Part shown: positions 44,874-54,267 of the stretch, piece by piece
Position numbering within the stretch: position 1 is the stretch's first letter
Layout of the letters: the number at the start of each line of letters is the position of its first letter
Origin: Anaerobacillus alkalidiazotrophicus
GTDB taxonomy: Bacteria; Bacillota; Bacilli; Bacillales_H; Anaerobacillaceae
DNA length: 64,000 nucleotides
NCBI RefSeq assembly: GCF_001866055.1
Contig: NZ_MLQS01000018.1
Location: 5,562 to 69,561, forward strand
Reading direction: 5' to 3'
Notes under the pieces: generated by a model
Databases searched by the model: none
Seen by the model: only the letters and a program-made list of their open reading frames with translations
Told to the model about the DNA's origin: nothing
Translations under genes and position numbers: made by a program

Positions 44874-45860
44874 TTAGTAAACCTTATCTCCGTTAAAGAT
44901 AGAATTTTTAACAATGACATAATCTACATGGCGGATTGCCTCTAACTTGTTTCCACCTGCATAAGATATAGAGGATTGAAGATCCTGTTCCATCTCAATT
45001 AAGGTATCTTGTAGAAAACCTTTATGTTCGACATACATTCTTTTTCCTTCAACATTTTTTCTTTCACCTTTTTGAAATTCTGAAGCTGAACCAAAATATT
45101 CTTTGCAAAGAATTCCATCTTTCTCAATGGTTTGTCCAGGTGATTCTTCGTGACCGGCAAATAATGAACCAATCATGACCATTGATGCTCCAAATCTAAT
45201 CGATTTTGCTATGTCCCCATGTGTACGAATACCACCATCCGCTATTATTGGCTTTCTTGCTGCCTTTGCACACCAACGTAGTGCAGCTAATTGCCAACCG
45301 CCAGTTCCGAATCCGGTTTTAATTTTTGTAATACATACCTTGCCTGGTCCAATTCCGACTTTTGTCGCATCAGCTCCAACATGTTCTAATTCCCTTACCG
45401 CTTCAGGTGTTCCAACATTTCCTGCAATAACAAAACAATTAGGTAAATTTTTTTTTATATGTTGGATCATCTCAATTACAGCATTTGAATGTCCATGTGC
45501 TATATCAATCGTAATGTAATCTGGTGAAAGTTGTTCTTCTGACAATTGCTTAACGAATTGATACTCAACATCTTTTACACCAACACTAATTGACGCAATT
45601 AACCCTCGAGATTTCATGTCCTTAATAAAAGATATTCGCTTCTCAGGTTCAAAGCGGTGCATAATATAAAAGTAACCATTTTCAGCTAAGTAAATGGCTA
45701 TTTTTTCATCGATAATTGTTTGCATATTTGCCGGCACAACAGGTAACTTAAATGTATGACCACCAAAGTTTACGGTTGTATCACACTCAGAGCGACTTCT
45801 TACCACACTTTTTGCAGGGATCAACTGGATATCTTCATAATCAAACACGTTGTCCATCAT
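44874..45860 (-). CDS. guaC: GMP reductase
   Basis: A protein of about 327 residues of the IMPDH/GMPR family that turns GMP into IMP with NADPH. The catalytic loop [11 protein letters not shown] has Cys175, and the phosphate-binding [16 protein letters not shown] and [14 protein letters not shown] segments are present. It lacks CBS domains and has the length of the Bacillus GuaC type, which separates it from IMP dehydrogenase. Two ATG codons are in tandem; AAGGGGTG is best placed for the second (45857). Confidence 0.95.
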   Translation of the reverse strand: MMDNVFDYEDIQLIPAKSVVRSRSECDTTVNFGGHTFKLPVVPANMQTIIDEKIAIYLAENGYFYIMHRFEPEKRISFIKDMKSRGLIASISVGVKDVEYQFVKQLSEEQLSPDYITIDIAHGHSNAVIEMIQHIKKNLPNCFVIAGNVGTPEAVRELEHVGADATKVGIGPGKVCITKIKTGFGTGGWQLAALRWCAKAARKPIIADGGIRTHGDIAKSIRFGASMVMIGSLFAGHEESPGQTIEKDGILCKEYFGSASEFQKGERKNVEGKRMYVEHKGFLQDTLIEMEQDLQSSISYAGGNKLEAIRHVDYVIVKNSIFNGDKVY

Positions 45861-45973
45861 CTACACCCCTTAATTAGAATATTAACCAACATTAATATTG
45901 AGTTAATGGATAGGATAAGGTTCAAAGGTAGGTTAGCCTGTAAGAATAAGTCTTATGCATATTTAACTGTATC

Positions 45974-46035
45974 GATAAAGCTGAACTTCAATCCGGGTGG
46001 CCTTCATTCCCGACTGATTTTTAGTTGACTTATAT
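45974..46035 (-). repeat. Family A element, right-end fragment
   Basis: On the plus strand ATAAAGCTGAACTTCAATC and GACTGATTTTTAGTTGAC are the right-hand hairpin of family A in reverse, somewhat diverged. The rest of the 45861-46341 gap contains weak inverted repeats only. Confidence 0.65.
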
Positions 46036-46341
46036 CAAATCCATAATTTGAAAAAACAAAGTAAATAGTCACAAATAATATTTAAAGGTTTCGGTAACGT
46101 TGTTATTAAGAAACCGTCGTTTTCTTGATAGATAATCTCACAAACAAAGTGTGGAGATTGTCGGAAAAAGCTTATAATACATTTATCTGACTTTAAAAGA
46201 TTGTAACTACAAACTTAAAACTTATAGTGATAAGGGAATTTTAGTAAAACATTGCTTAAAGGTTAGATATTGTAATTTGTTCAATCATAAGAACCAATGA
46301 TTAATAGGTTACAACTTATTTTTAAATAGGGGGTATCTAAA

Positions 46342-47802
46342 ATGACAAAAAAACGTCATATTACAGTTGCAAAAGGTGATGGAATAGGACCTGAAATAAT
46401 GGATGCAACACTAAAAATATTAGAGTTTTCTGGGGCTGAAATTGAACCTGAGTTTATCGATATCGGGGAAAAAGTATATTTATCTGGTGAAACATCCGGG
46501 ATCAGTGAAGAAGCATGGGAATCTCTTCGCCGCACAAAAGTTTTCTTAAAAGCGCCAATTACTACGCCGCAGGGTGGTGGGTTTAAAAGTTTAAACGTTA
46601 CAATTCGTAAAACGCTAGGTCTTTATGCAAATATTCGACCAAATATTTCATATGATCCGTTTGTAAAAACGAAGCATCCGAATGTAGATCTTGTCATTGT
46701 TAGGGAAAATGAAGAAGACTTGTACGCAGGAATTGAACATCAGCAAACACCTGAAGTAGTACAATGTTTGAAATTAATCACTCGTCCTGGTAGTGAGAAA
46801 ATTATACGATATGCGTTTGAATATGCGGTAAAGAATAATCGAAAAAAAGTAACTTGTTTCTCAAAAGATAATATCATGAAATTAACGGATGGTCTTTTCC
46901 ATAAAGTATTTAATGAAATTTCAAAAGAATATCCTCAAATTGAAACTGAGCACTGGATCATTGATATTGGAATCGCAAAAATCGCGGATACTCCACAGGA
47001 CTTTGATGTAATTGTAATGCCAAATCTCTATGGAGATATTGCTTCTGATGTGGCTGCGCAAATTACAGGAAGTGTAGGTTTAGCAGGCTCCGCTAATATC
47101 GGTGATCATGTAGCCATGTTTGAAGCTATTCACGGAAGTGCACCTGACATTGCAGGAAAAGGAATTGCGAACCCTTCTGGATTAATTCATGGAGCTATTA
47201 TGATGCTAGTACACATTGGTCAACCAGAGGTAGCGACGAAAATTCATAATGCATGGTTAAAAACTCTTGAAGACGGAATTTTCACCGGAGATATTGCTAA
47301 GGGCAGTGCTTCAGTAGGAACCATGGAGTTTGCTGAAGCAATCATTCAACGACTTGGCCAACAACCTTCTGCATTTAATCCTGTTACATATAAAGAAATT
47401 AAAGAAGGTGAAGAGGTTAAATTAGAGTTCGCTCCTCAAGCAAAAGACCGTGTGAAAACTGATGTTGTTCAAGAATTAGATGGCGTCGATGTTTTTGTTT
47501 TGAACAACACATTAACATCTAATGAATTAGGAGAAGCACTTGAAAAAGTTGCAGGGCCTGAATTTGAGTTAGTTGTCATTACAAATCGTGGTGTGAAAGT
47601 CTATCCAAATGGATTTCCAGAAACCTTTACAACTGATCATTGGAGATGTCGTTTCCAATTAACATCAAATGCCCCAAAAAACAATAAAGATATTATAAAC
47701 TTATTACAACGTGTTAACGAAGCGGGGATCAACTGTATAAAAACAGAAAATCTCTATAAGTTTAATGGTGAACGTGGTTATTCATTAGGGCAAGGGCAAT
47801 AA
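46342..47802 (+). CDS. icd: Type II (Thermus/rickettsial-type) NADP-dependent isocitrate dehydrogenase
   Basis: A 486-residue enzyme that oxidises isocitrate to 2-oxoglutarate. GDGIGPEI starts the fold; LYANIRPNISYDP, VIVRENEEDLYAG and the NLYGDIASDVAAQITGSVGLAGSANIG signature follow. Unlike the usual Bacillus Icd of about 420 residues, it has an extra C-terminal domain of about 150 residues, as in the Thermus and rickettsial enzymes. It is not next to citZ or mdh. Its TAA stop sits at the TTTAT insertion point of the family A element. It may replace or supplement a standard icd. Confidence 0.88.
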   Translation: MTKKRHITVAKGDGIGPEIMDATLKILEFSGAEIEPEFIDIGEKVYLSGETSGISEEAWESLRRTKVFLKAPITTPQGGGFKSLNVTIRKTLGLYANIRPNISYDPFVKTKHPNVDLVIVRENEEDLYAGIEHQQTPEVVQCLKLITRPGSEKIIRYAFEYAVKNNRKKVTCFSKDNIMKLTDGLFHKVFNEISKEYPQIETEHWIIDIGIAKIADTPQDFDVIVMPNLYGDIASDVAAQITGSVGLAGSANIGDHVAMFEAIHGSAPDIAGKGIANPSGLIHGAIMMLVHIGQPEVATKIHNAWLKTLEDGIFTGDIAKGSASVGTMEFAEAIIQRLGQQPSAFNPVTYKEIKEGEEVKLEFAPQAKDRVKTDVVQELDGVDVFVLNNTLTSNELGEALEKVAGPEFELVVITNRGVKVYPNGFPETFTTDHWRCRFQLTSNAPKNNKDIINLLQRVNEAGINCIKTENLYKFNGERGYSLGQGQ

Positions 47803-48010
47803 AGCTGAACTTCAATCAGTGGGGGTTTACCTTCATCCCCCACTGATTGTTAGTTCAACTTATACCACAGGCATAAGAATAACTAATCATCAGCTATCAC
47901 TGATGAAAGTTATTCTATATCGGACCTTTAGGGGCAGTTTATCCCCCACCTAAACTTCTCGATTTCCTTAAGTTTTGAGCTGGGGGTCTTACTTGCCCCT
48001 TAAGAGTGGG
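47799..48010 (-). mobile_element. Family A element, second full 212-bp copy
   Basis: It is the reverse complement of the element at 14451-14662, with the same length and only scattered differences. It is bounded by ATAAA on both sides (TTTAT on the minus strand). All three hairpins are intact. The left boundary overlaps the stop codon of the isocitrate dehydrogenase gene, where its GC-rich end hairpin could act as terminator. Confidence 0.85.
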
Positions 48011-48026
48011 ATAAATAATTTTCACA

Positions 48027-48218
48027 ACAAGAAAAGCGCAAGCGCCCTTGCTCATCGACGTAATAAGCTGGACTGAGTCGAGTGAGATATAGGAGAGTCG
48101 AAAGATGTTAGACTTTCGTTCTCGACTTATCGTAGACGAGACGAAGGAAGCTTTCTAGTCGATAGGGCGCTGAAGCTAGACAGTTTCCAAGTTAGAAATT
48201 TATAAATTCTGATTATGC
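48027..48218 (-). repeat. Family C modular repeat, copy 5 (different interior)
   Basis: The outer modules are as in other copies, in reverse (CAAGAAAAGCGCAAGCGCC at the left, AGTTAGAAATTTATAAATTC at the right). The interior (GTAATAAGCTGGACTGAGTC, CGAAGGAAGCTTTCTAG) is shared only with the degenerate copy near 63580. Confidence 0.75.
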
Positions 48219-48223
48219 AAGAA

Positions 48224-48253
48224 AGACCTATTCGCAAATGCGAGTAGGTCTTT
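48224..48253. terminator. Hairpin after family C copy 5
   Basis: AGACCTATTCGC and GCGAGTAGGTCT form a 12-bp stem with a 4-base loop, followed by TTTG. In 48254-48570 I see no gene. Confidence 0.7.
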
Positions 48254-48570
48254 GTGATACAAAATTTAACTATCATTATATGCCAAGAGGACTACTTCTT
48301 CAAATGATCGTTAGAAAATTACGTGGTGAGAGTATTCATATTGGCCATTCGATCAACACAACGTCATTATAGTAAGTACTGCCATCTGTGAAATCAACAA
48401 TAATATTTTTACTGAAATAAGTAAACTTTTCTCTAGTACATGAATAGGGAAGTAACTTTTTTTCGTTTCTCCCGTCTATAATTAAAATAAGAATTTAATT
48501 TGAATTTCTGTTGTAGAATGTATGGAAAGACTAATTGTTATTTTATGCTAACTAAAAGCGAGGTGAAAAA

Positions 48571-49035
48571 ATGGTTTCTCTTTTATTTCCTATTGGTTTT
48601 TTGTGTGTGGTGTTATTTATTATTTTTGTTATTTTTGCAGGTAAGCACGGCGAATCTGACCAAGAGAGGGTGAATGAATTGATAAAAAATCTTTATGTTT
48701 ATTTAGTTTGTTTTGCAACGTTGATGATGTCTATTGGTGGTGGAGTGGGTTTATTTATGGCGGCTTCTGATATTATTGTTCCTAATGATTATTATATGAG
48801 TTATGAAGAATATAAAATGAACCAAAATTATAAGTTCACACCAGACCATGAAAGAGTTGTAGAAGAGTATAGTGAAGAAGAAATGAGAGCTATGTACAAT
48901 AATTACAGAGAGGCAGAAATTGAACGTTCAAAAAATCGAGCAAAGAATAGTTTGATTAAGTCTTTTGGTTGGATCATCATTCCTCTTCCTATCTTTATTC
49001 TTTTTTCGAGGAGACTACGTAAGCAACAAGCATAA
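48571..49035 (+). CDS. Hypothetical membrane protein, three helices
   Basis: A 154-residue protein with helices near residues 3-25, 42-68 and 130-147. A charged, tyrosine-rich loop (YYMSYEEYKMNQNYKF, EEYSEEEMRAMYNNYREAE) lies between the last two. Ribosome site GAGGTG. Family not recognised. A strong terminator follows. Confidence 0.6.
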   Translation: MVSLLFPIGFLCVVLFIIFVIFAGKHGESDQERVNELIKNLYVYLVCFATLMMSIGGGVGLFMAASDIIVPNDYYMSYEEYKMNQNYKFTPDHERVVEEYSEEEMRAMYNNYREAEIERSKNRAKNSLIKSFGWIIIPLPIFILFSRRLRKQQA

Positions 49036-49070
49036 ATTCGTTTAAAAAACTAAAAAAGTCTTCCTGTTTT

Positions 49071-49115
49071 AAAAAAGGTATAATTCCCCAAAAATTAGGG
49101 GATTATACCTTTTTT
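49071..49115. terminator. Terminator after the three-helix protein gene
   Basis: AAAAAAGGTATAATTCCCC pairs along its whole length with GGGGATTATACCTTTTTT, with an 8-base loop. Confidence 0.92.
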
Positions 49116-49219
49116 GTTAAGTAGTTGGATTTTTGATGCAAGAACAACAAACTCTTAAGTTAAGTTCTATTGTGGAAGTCAATGAACTAGTATTGTAAAA
49201 AAGGCAAGGTTTTTGAAAG

Positions 49220-49354
49220 TTAATCAAACTGATTTGAACTTAAGGGTCATAGACCCCCACCTCTAAGCGTAGCGTAGGTGGGAACTTCCATTCAGGTGGA
49301 GTTGAGACTCCATCTGAATTTCCGATGTTCTAGCGAAGCTAGAACGAGTTCTCT
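49220..49354 (+). repeat. Family B three-hairpin element, copy 2
   Basis: It is 135 bp long and differs from copy 1 (14029-14163) at only a few positions, including both outer boundaries TTAATCAAAC and GTTCTCT. Confidence 0.82.
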
Positions 49355-49558
49355 CAGTTAGTTGATATATCCATTGATGTAGAAATATTGTTGAGCCCTC
49401 AAATACGATATGTCAATTAAACTATTTAAATATATCAACTGAAGTAAAGGACTATAATACTTCCAGTTCCTTATCCTATAATATTTCCCTAGAAAATTTT
49501 TTTATATCTTGATTGGATATACTTAAAATGTAAAGAAAAGAAAAATGAGGTGAATTTA

Positions 49559-50017
49559 ATGGAATATTTACTTTCATTTACAAAGGCTCTAGGGATGTTT
49601 GTTGTTGGTTTGACAGCTTTTCGAATTATGGGAAGCCAAGCTGTAGGTAGATTAACTGACTTTGATCTCGTAGTTGCTATTGCTATAGGTGCATTAATAG
49701 CAAAACCCTTATCTGATCCTGAATTAAATCCTTTAATCTCAGTAGTTGCTATTTCAGCATTAGTTATTGCTCAACTTGTATTGAGTGTTTTATCAATGAA
49801 GAGTAGTTTGTTTGAAAAAATCGTTCAAGGGAGCCCGATAAAATTAATTGAAAATGGGACAATAATTTTGAGTGGGTTACGTAAGGCTAGGATCAGTAAG
49901 AATGAATTAATGGAAGAATTACGAATAGCAGGTTATTCATCAGCATCAGAAGTTAAAAAGGCATATTTAGAGCCGAGTGGAAAGTTTAGTGTTTTTGAAA
50001 AAGATGTTATGAAATAA
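49559..50017 (+). CDS. DUF421-family membrane protein (YetF-like)
   Basis: A 152-residue protein with three N-terminal helices and a small cytoplasmic domain. RIMGSQAVGRLTDFDLVVAIAIGALIA near residue 22 and the C-terminal LRKARISKNELMEELRIAGYSSASEVKKAYLEPSGKFSVF are hallmarks of DUF421. It lacks the last 70 or so residues found in longer YetF-type members. GAGGTG lies before the ATG. Function unknown; YetF-like proteins are linked to spore germinant receptor complexes. Confidence 0.82.
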   Translation: MEYLLSFTKALGMFVVGLTAFRIMGSQAVGRLTDFDLVVAIAIGALIAKPLSDPELNPLISVVAISALVIAQLVLSVLSMKSSLFEKIVQGSPIKLIENGTIILSGLRKARISKNELMEELRIAGYSSASEVKKAYLEPSGKFSVFEKDVMK

Positions 50018-50189
50018 CTGTGTTTGAAAGAAAAAATAATAATACAAAATTTACGTCAGTTGACATAGTTTCACATCACTAAATTAATGTAATTTAAAGC
50101 ATATTCTAATAAAAGAATATTTTCTCAGCTCACTCACTCCGAGGAATTTGATGCATAGAATAAAGCATCAAACATAGGAGTGATGCAGT

Positions 50190-50390
50190 ATGGGAAAAAA
50201 GAAAAAAGTTGCTCCATTATCAGCAAATCAAAAATATGAATATACAATGAAGGTGGTAACATCTAAATCTTGTATCACGTGTAAACGTCAATGTGCAAGA
50301 GGATTGGCTTATATAGAGAAAATGAATAAGCCTGGTGCGGTAGGTAAAGGAGTTCCGTGTATATTAACAAAAGGAAAAGCATATCAATAG
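50190..50390 (+). CDS. Small basic protein with a CxxC motif
   Basis: A 66-residue, lysine-rich protein. SCITCKRQCARGLAY has CxxCxxxC and a fourth cysteine lies near the end (GVPCIL), so a zinc site is possible. A strong ribosome site (ATAGGAGTGATG) precedes ATG. The stop is inside the terminator hairpin. Family not recognised. Confidence 0.65.
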   Translation: MGKKKKVAPLSANQKYEYTMKVVTSKSCITCKRQCARGLAYIEKMNKPGAVGKGVPCILTKGKAYQ

Positions 50391-50412
50391 CCCATAAATT
50401 TGGGCTATTTAT
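50386..50412 (+). terminator. Terminator overlapping the stop of the CxxC gene
   Basis: AATAGCCCA and TGGGCTATT form a perfect 9-bp stem, followed by T-rich sequence. Confidence 0.8.
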
Positions 50413-50566
50413 TATATTTACATATAACTAGTTACTGCACGACGCAGATGAAATTCGTTCACAGATTACGAGTAAACAATCAATTTATCTTTAAACAGTA
50501 AGATCCCTAATAGTATGATATTTTACTGTTTCTTCAAATTACAATAATAGAAATGTTGCTAATACA

Positions 50567-50854
50567 CAAGAAAAGCGCAAGCGCCTTGGTCACGAGCAGC
50601 TGCTCCTGTGCCACTCCGTTTGCTCGTCGCAAAGCAGCTTCGAAGTAATCCAAGTAGTAGCTTCACTGGGTCGGCCTTTGACAGAAGCCGCTCTTTGGCT
50701 TCTTACGTGCTTCTGCGTCTTCAAGTACTGCTTCGTAGTAAGCTTCCTCGAAGCAGTGTTTTGTGCGACGAGTAATCGCAGGAGCAAAGCTGCATGAAGC
50801 TAATCAACGAAGGATGACAGTTTCCAAGTTAGAAATTTATAAATTCTTATTATG
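50567..50854 (-). repeat. Family C modular repeat, copy 6
   Basis: A reverse-strand copy with the same interior as copy 1. It begins CACAAGAAAAGCGCAAGCGCC and ends GTTAGAAATTTATAAATTC. It fills most of the 50391-51011 gap. Confidence 0.8.
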
Positions 50855-51011
50855 AAAAAACAGAAAGTAAACGCTTTAAACTCCGACCCCCCATGCATGA
50901 ATTGTCCACCTTCTGAATAGCTATAAAAAAAGAGGTTTAAGTGACAAGTTGCAAAATATTTGCACTTTCTACTTTCGTCTTTTTAACTCTTTTAACTAGG
51001 GGGGAAATTTA

Positions 51012-52838
51012 GTGGTTGAAGCGATTTTAAAAATTTTTATAAGTGAACAGCAGGCTCAATCTATTTTATCAAATTCATTGATTGAATTTATTTTTATGGT
51101 CTTATTTGTAGGGTTTGCATTTGCTGTTGTCAGTCATTTTATTTTGTATAGCAGATTAAGAAGAGTACGTGATTTCATTAGTTCAACAAATTCATTAGAC
51201 ATTGATCCTTTGAATAAATTTCAAGGAGAATTTGAACAAAAGAAAAAAAGTGAAAAAGTAAAAGTAGAAACTTTTGTTCAAAAGAAGTTTTCAAGTTGGC
51301 GAATGTTAAATGTACCGGTTGTTAGTCTCATTAAAATCATCCAGATGACTGTATCTGTTTTTATTTTAGTTGGTGTATTAGGGACATTTATTGGTCTTGC
51401 AATGTCACTAGGTAGTATCGATTCAACAGGAGATCAGTTAGTAGAAAACGTGGCACTTGTACTATCTGGAATAGATGTAGCATTTTATACGAGTATTGCA
51501 GGTATGGGACTATCGTTAATCATGACAATTCTCACAAAAATAGTAAACACCGAATATATGTTAACGGACATAATGTTAAAAACAGAGTCTTATTTAGAAG
51601 AACAAGAACAAGATGAGATGGGTCGGCTTATCAAAGTTTCAGAAACGATTAATACCTCAATTGTTGAGCTTCGACAAACAAATGAAGAAGCATTAGGTAA
51701 CATTGTAGAATCTTTCAAAGGTTTTCAAGAGTATACAGTTGGTTTGCAGCAATCAGCACGTGATTTAGCGAAATTTAATGATGGTTTAACGGAAAATTTG
51801 AGAGACTTCAATGTGCTTTTTCACAGTGTAAAAAAAGTAACTGAAGGTTTTGATAGTGGTGTCACTAAGCTAAATAAGAATTTTGATCAATTATTCTCTT
51901 ATTTTTACAAGATGGATCAAAGAAACGAAAAAATGACGGCTGCTTTTACTGAAACATATAAAAAAGTTTCAGACCTTACAAACTCTCAAACAGAAACGTT
52001 GAATGAATTTCAAACTTCTGTTAGTGATTTGAAAGACTTCTTCTCAACTATTTCTGAAAGGCAAGAAGCCATGTATGGTGCATTTGAGAGAATGAATGTG
52101 CAGAGCGATAATCTAGTAAAATTAATGAAAGAAAACAATCGGCAATTTAAAGGAATTTTTGGAGATGATCTAAGTTCAAAACTATTAGGAATTACTACTT
52201 ATTTAAAAGAACTTAGAAAAGATTTTGATCGGCTAGGCACCTCGATTGTCAGACTGCCTGAAGCATTAGATATGATAAATAGAGCTCAGGAAGAATATAA
52301 AAGTCTATTATCAGGACGTTTTGATGAATTGAAGCAATTTAATCAAGACTTCAGTAATCATCTGAAAGTTCATACCGTTGATTCTCAAACTTTTGAAAAA
52401 AATTTGAATGATGCGTCACGCTCATATGAGCAGATAGGTATAAAAAATCAACAGTTACTAAATGAAATTAATCGTACAATTACACAGATAACTGATTCAT
52501 TCAATCATCGAGAAAATCAAATTGAGGCAAGTGTTGGTGTTCTTAAAGATACCCTTTCTAGATATGTCGCTAATTTAGAGGGAACTCTTGGCGATAAGCT
52601 GGATAAAGTAAGTAGAAATATTGGCGACTATGTGGTTGATATGAATGACGCCGTTAAAAAAGAGTTTAAACAATTAGGGGAAATAACAACAGAAAATCAA
52701 CAAAGAAATAGTCGCTATACTCAGCAAACGATCAATGATTTAAATCAAGAAATACAAAACTTAAATCGTAATCTTCATGCCTTTGCTCAAGAAGCAGTGA
52801 GACAAAGTCAACGAATAAGGGTTGGAAGCAATGAATAA
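51012..52838 (+). CDS. MotA/TolQ/ExbB-type stator subunit with long coiled-coil tail (ZorA-like)
   Basis: A 608-residue protein starting at GTG after AGGGGGGAAAT. Three membrane helices (about 24-48, 105-135 and 148-175) contain the proton-channel family segments GVLGTFIGLAMSL and VALVLSGIDVAFYTSIAGMGLSL. A cytoplasmic tail of over 400 residues of heptad-like helix follows. Long tails and three helices are marks of ZorA, the stator of the Zorya defence system. The next gene overlaps it and encodes the ZorB-like partner. No Zorya effector (ZorC, ZorD or ZorE) is nearby, so a defence role is only a possibility. Confidence 0.78.
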   Translation: MVEAILKIFISEQQAQSILSNSLIEFIFMVLFVGFAFAVVSHFILYSRLRRVRDFISSTNSLDIDPLNKFQGEFEQKKKSEKVKVETFVQKKFSSWRMLNVPVVSLIKIIQMTVSVFILVGVLGTFIGLAMSLGSIDSTGDQLVENVALVLSGIDVAFYTSIAGMGLSLIMTILTKIVNTEYMLTDIMLKTESYLEEQEQDEMGRLIKVSETINTSIVELRQTNEEALGNIVESFKGFQEYTVGLQQSARDLAKFNDGLTENLRDFNVLFHSVKKVTEGFDSGVTKLNKNFDQLFSYFYKMDQRNEKMTAAFTETYKKVSDLTNSQTETLNEFQTSVSDLKDFFSTISERQEAMYGAFERMNVQSDNLVKLMKENNRQFKGIFGDDLSSKLLGITTYLKELRKDFDRLGTSIVRLPEALDMINRAQEEYKSLLSGRFDELKQFNQDFSNHLKVHTVDSQTFEKNLNDASRSYEQIGIKNQQLLNEINRTITQITDSFNHRENQIEASVGVLKDTLSRYVANLEGTLGDKLDKVSRNIGDYVVDMNDAVKKEFKQLGEITTENQQRNSRYTQQTINDLNQEIQNLNRNLHAFAQEAVRQSQRIRVGSNE

Positions 52839-53526
52839 TAAATATAGAAAGTTATTTAAAGGTGAGCAGGAGGAAGGTCATTTCTGGCCGTCATTCACAG
52901 ATTTGTTAACGGTGATCTTACTTTGTTTTATCTTAATCTTTATCATTATGATGGTCATAAAATCATTTCAAATAGAGGAGATGAAACGAACCATCGATCA
53001 AATAATGGGTGTTAGAGTAGATCTAATTAACGATTTAAATGAAGAATTTAATGATTCTAGTCTCGGAATTGAGATCGACGAAAAAACAGGTGCGATGATC
53101 TTTAGTACGGATATTTTGTTTGAATTTGATGCAGCTGTGTTAAAGCCAGAGGGGTATGTATTTTTAGATGAGTTTGTCCCGACCTATGTAGATGTACTGT
53201 TAGAACGAGGTTATGAAGACTATATTTCAGAAATAATTATCGAAGGTCACGCCGATCAAATTGGTGACTATTTGTACAATTTAGAACTATCCCAGCAAAG
53301 GGCTTTTAGTGTGGCCGAATATATTTTAAGTAGCGATTTCCCATATCAAAATATCCAGAACCATTTAAAAGAAAAATTAACGGTAAACGGAAGGTCTTAT
53401 ACTGATGGACGAACAGATGGAGCCGGAAACTATAGTCACCAAGCCTCTAGACGAGTGGAGTTTAAATTCCGTTTAAAAGACCAAGAAATTTTAGAAAAAA
53501 CACGCGAGTTGCTCGGTGGAAAGTAG
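52831..53526 (+). CDS. MotB/OmpA-type stator subunit (ZorB-like)
   Basis: A protein of about 231 residues. The ATG at 52831 overlaps the end of the previous gene by 8 bases. One membrane helix begins FWPSFTDLLTVILLCFILIF; Asp24 is at the position of the proton-carrying aspartate of MotB and ZorB. The OmpA-type peptidoglycan-binding domain has FEFDAAVLKPEGYVFLDEF and the IIIEGHADQIGDYLYNLELSQQRAFSVAEYIL signature, ending QASRRVEFKF. With the ZorA-like protein it should form an ion-driven, wall-anchored motor complex. Confidence 0.8.
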   Translation: MNNKYRKLFKGEQEEGHFWPSFTDLLTVILLCFILIFIIMMVIKSFQIEEMKRTIDQIMGVRVDLINDLNEEFNDSSLGIEIDEKTGAMIFSTDILFEFDAAVLKPEGYVFLDEFVPTYVDVLLERGYEDYISEIIIEGHADQIGDYLYNLELSQQRAFSVAEYILSSDFPYQNIQNHLKEKLTVNGRSYTDGRTDGAGNYSHQASRRVEFKFRLKDQEILEKTRELLGGK

Positions 53527-53561
53527 TGTATATTATACCTTTGCGACACAGTTTAATCTTT

Positions 53562-53607
53562 AAAAAAAGACACAGTTTTTCAGTAGAATGTGAAACTGTG
53601 TCTTTTT
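53562..53607 (+). terminator. Terminator after the ZorAB-like pair
   Basis: AAAAAGACACAGTTT and AAACTGTGTCTTTTT form a perfect 15-bp stem with a 14-base loop. Confidence 0.92.
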
Positions 53608-53609
53608 CT

Positions 53610-53843
53610 CATTATCAGAATTTATAAATTTCTAACTTGGAAACTGTCTAGCGCTAGCAGCCTACCAGCTCGGTCACTTCAGTCAAGTTTCTGACTTCAA
53701 TGGCTTCTTGAATTCCTTCTCTGAAGATGCTTCATGCTGCTTTGCTCCTGCGGTTACTCGTCGCACGGAAAACAATTGCTCTTGAGCAAACGGAGTGGCA
53801 CAGGAGCAGCTGCTCGTGACCAAGGCGCCTTGCGTTTTTCTTG
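53610..53843 (+). repeat. Family C modular repeat, copy 7
   Basis: Usual left module (ATCAGAATTTATAAATTTC, GGAAACTGTCTAGCGC), a shortened interior, and the right module with a small change (AAGGCGCCTTGCGTTTTTCTTG). Confidence 0.8.
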
Positions 53844-54055
53844 TTTGAGAATGCAAAATAATGTAACTTTACATTGGGGAAATTTAGTATAAGTAATTGA
53901 ACCATTGTTTGTATAACATAAATTGACACCTGATATCAATTCGGAAACATTAAAAATACTCAAAATTAAACAAGAAAATATAGTTGAGAATGTGTTTGAA
54001 TTTTTATTTGAAGTGATATTCGATAATGGAGAGAAGATAAAAATACGTAATTAGA

Positions 54056-54255
54056 GTGGATTTTTATTAAGCGGACCCTAGTTCCGTTATTCCTGTCAAA
54101 ATAAGAGATTTAAGATCTACGCGGACTCACTTTCCGTTATTTAGTACTAAAACTAGTGATTTCTTGTGATTTAAGTTAAATAAGGGATTCTCTGTCCGAA
54201 AGGTATAATAAATTGGGTGAATTACTAGAAATAGCGGATTCTCTGTCCTCTACAT
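54056..54255. repeat. Family E spaced GCGGA/TCCG units, array 2
   Basis: Units AAGCGGACCCTAGTTCCGTT, ACGCGGACTCACTTTCCGTT, GGGATTCTCTGTCCG and ATAGCGGATTCTCTGTCC occur at about 50-65-base spacing. They match the units at 15120-15300. Confidence 0.6.
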
Positions 54256-54267
54256 AATTGATTTTAC

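Noticed and set aside
45756..46028. 90-residue plus-strand frame
   Set aside because: It is antisense to the start of guaC and ends in a family A fragment.
51012..53526. Flagellar stator MotA/MotB or MotP/MotS
   Set aside because: The first protein has three helices and a coiled-coil tail of over 400 residues, unlike the four-helix MotA of about 270 residues, and no flagellar genes are near.
54056..54255. CRISPR array
   Set aside because: Units are imperfect, vary in length and spacing, and no cas genes are in the window. The same type of unit occurs at 15120-15300.
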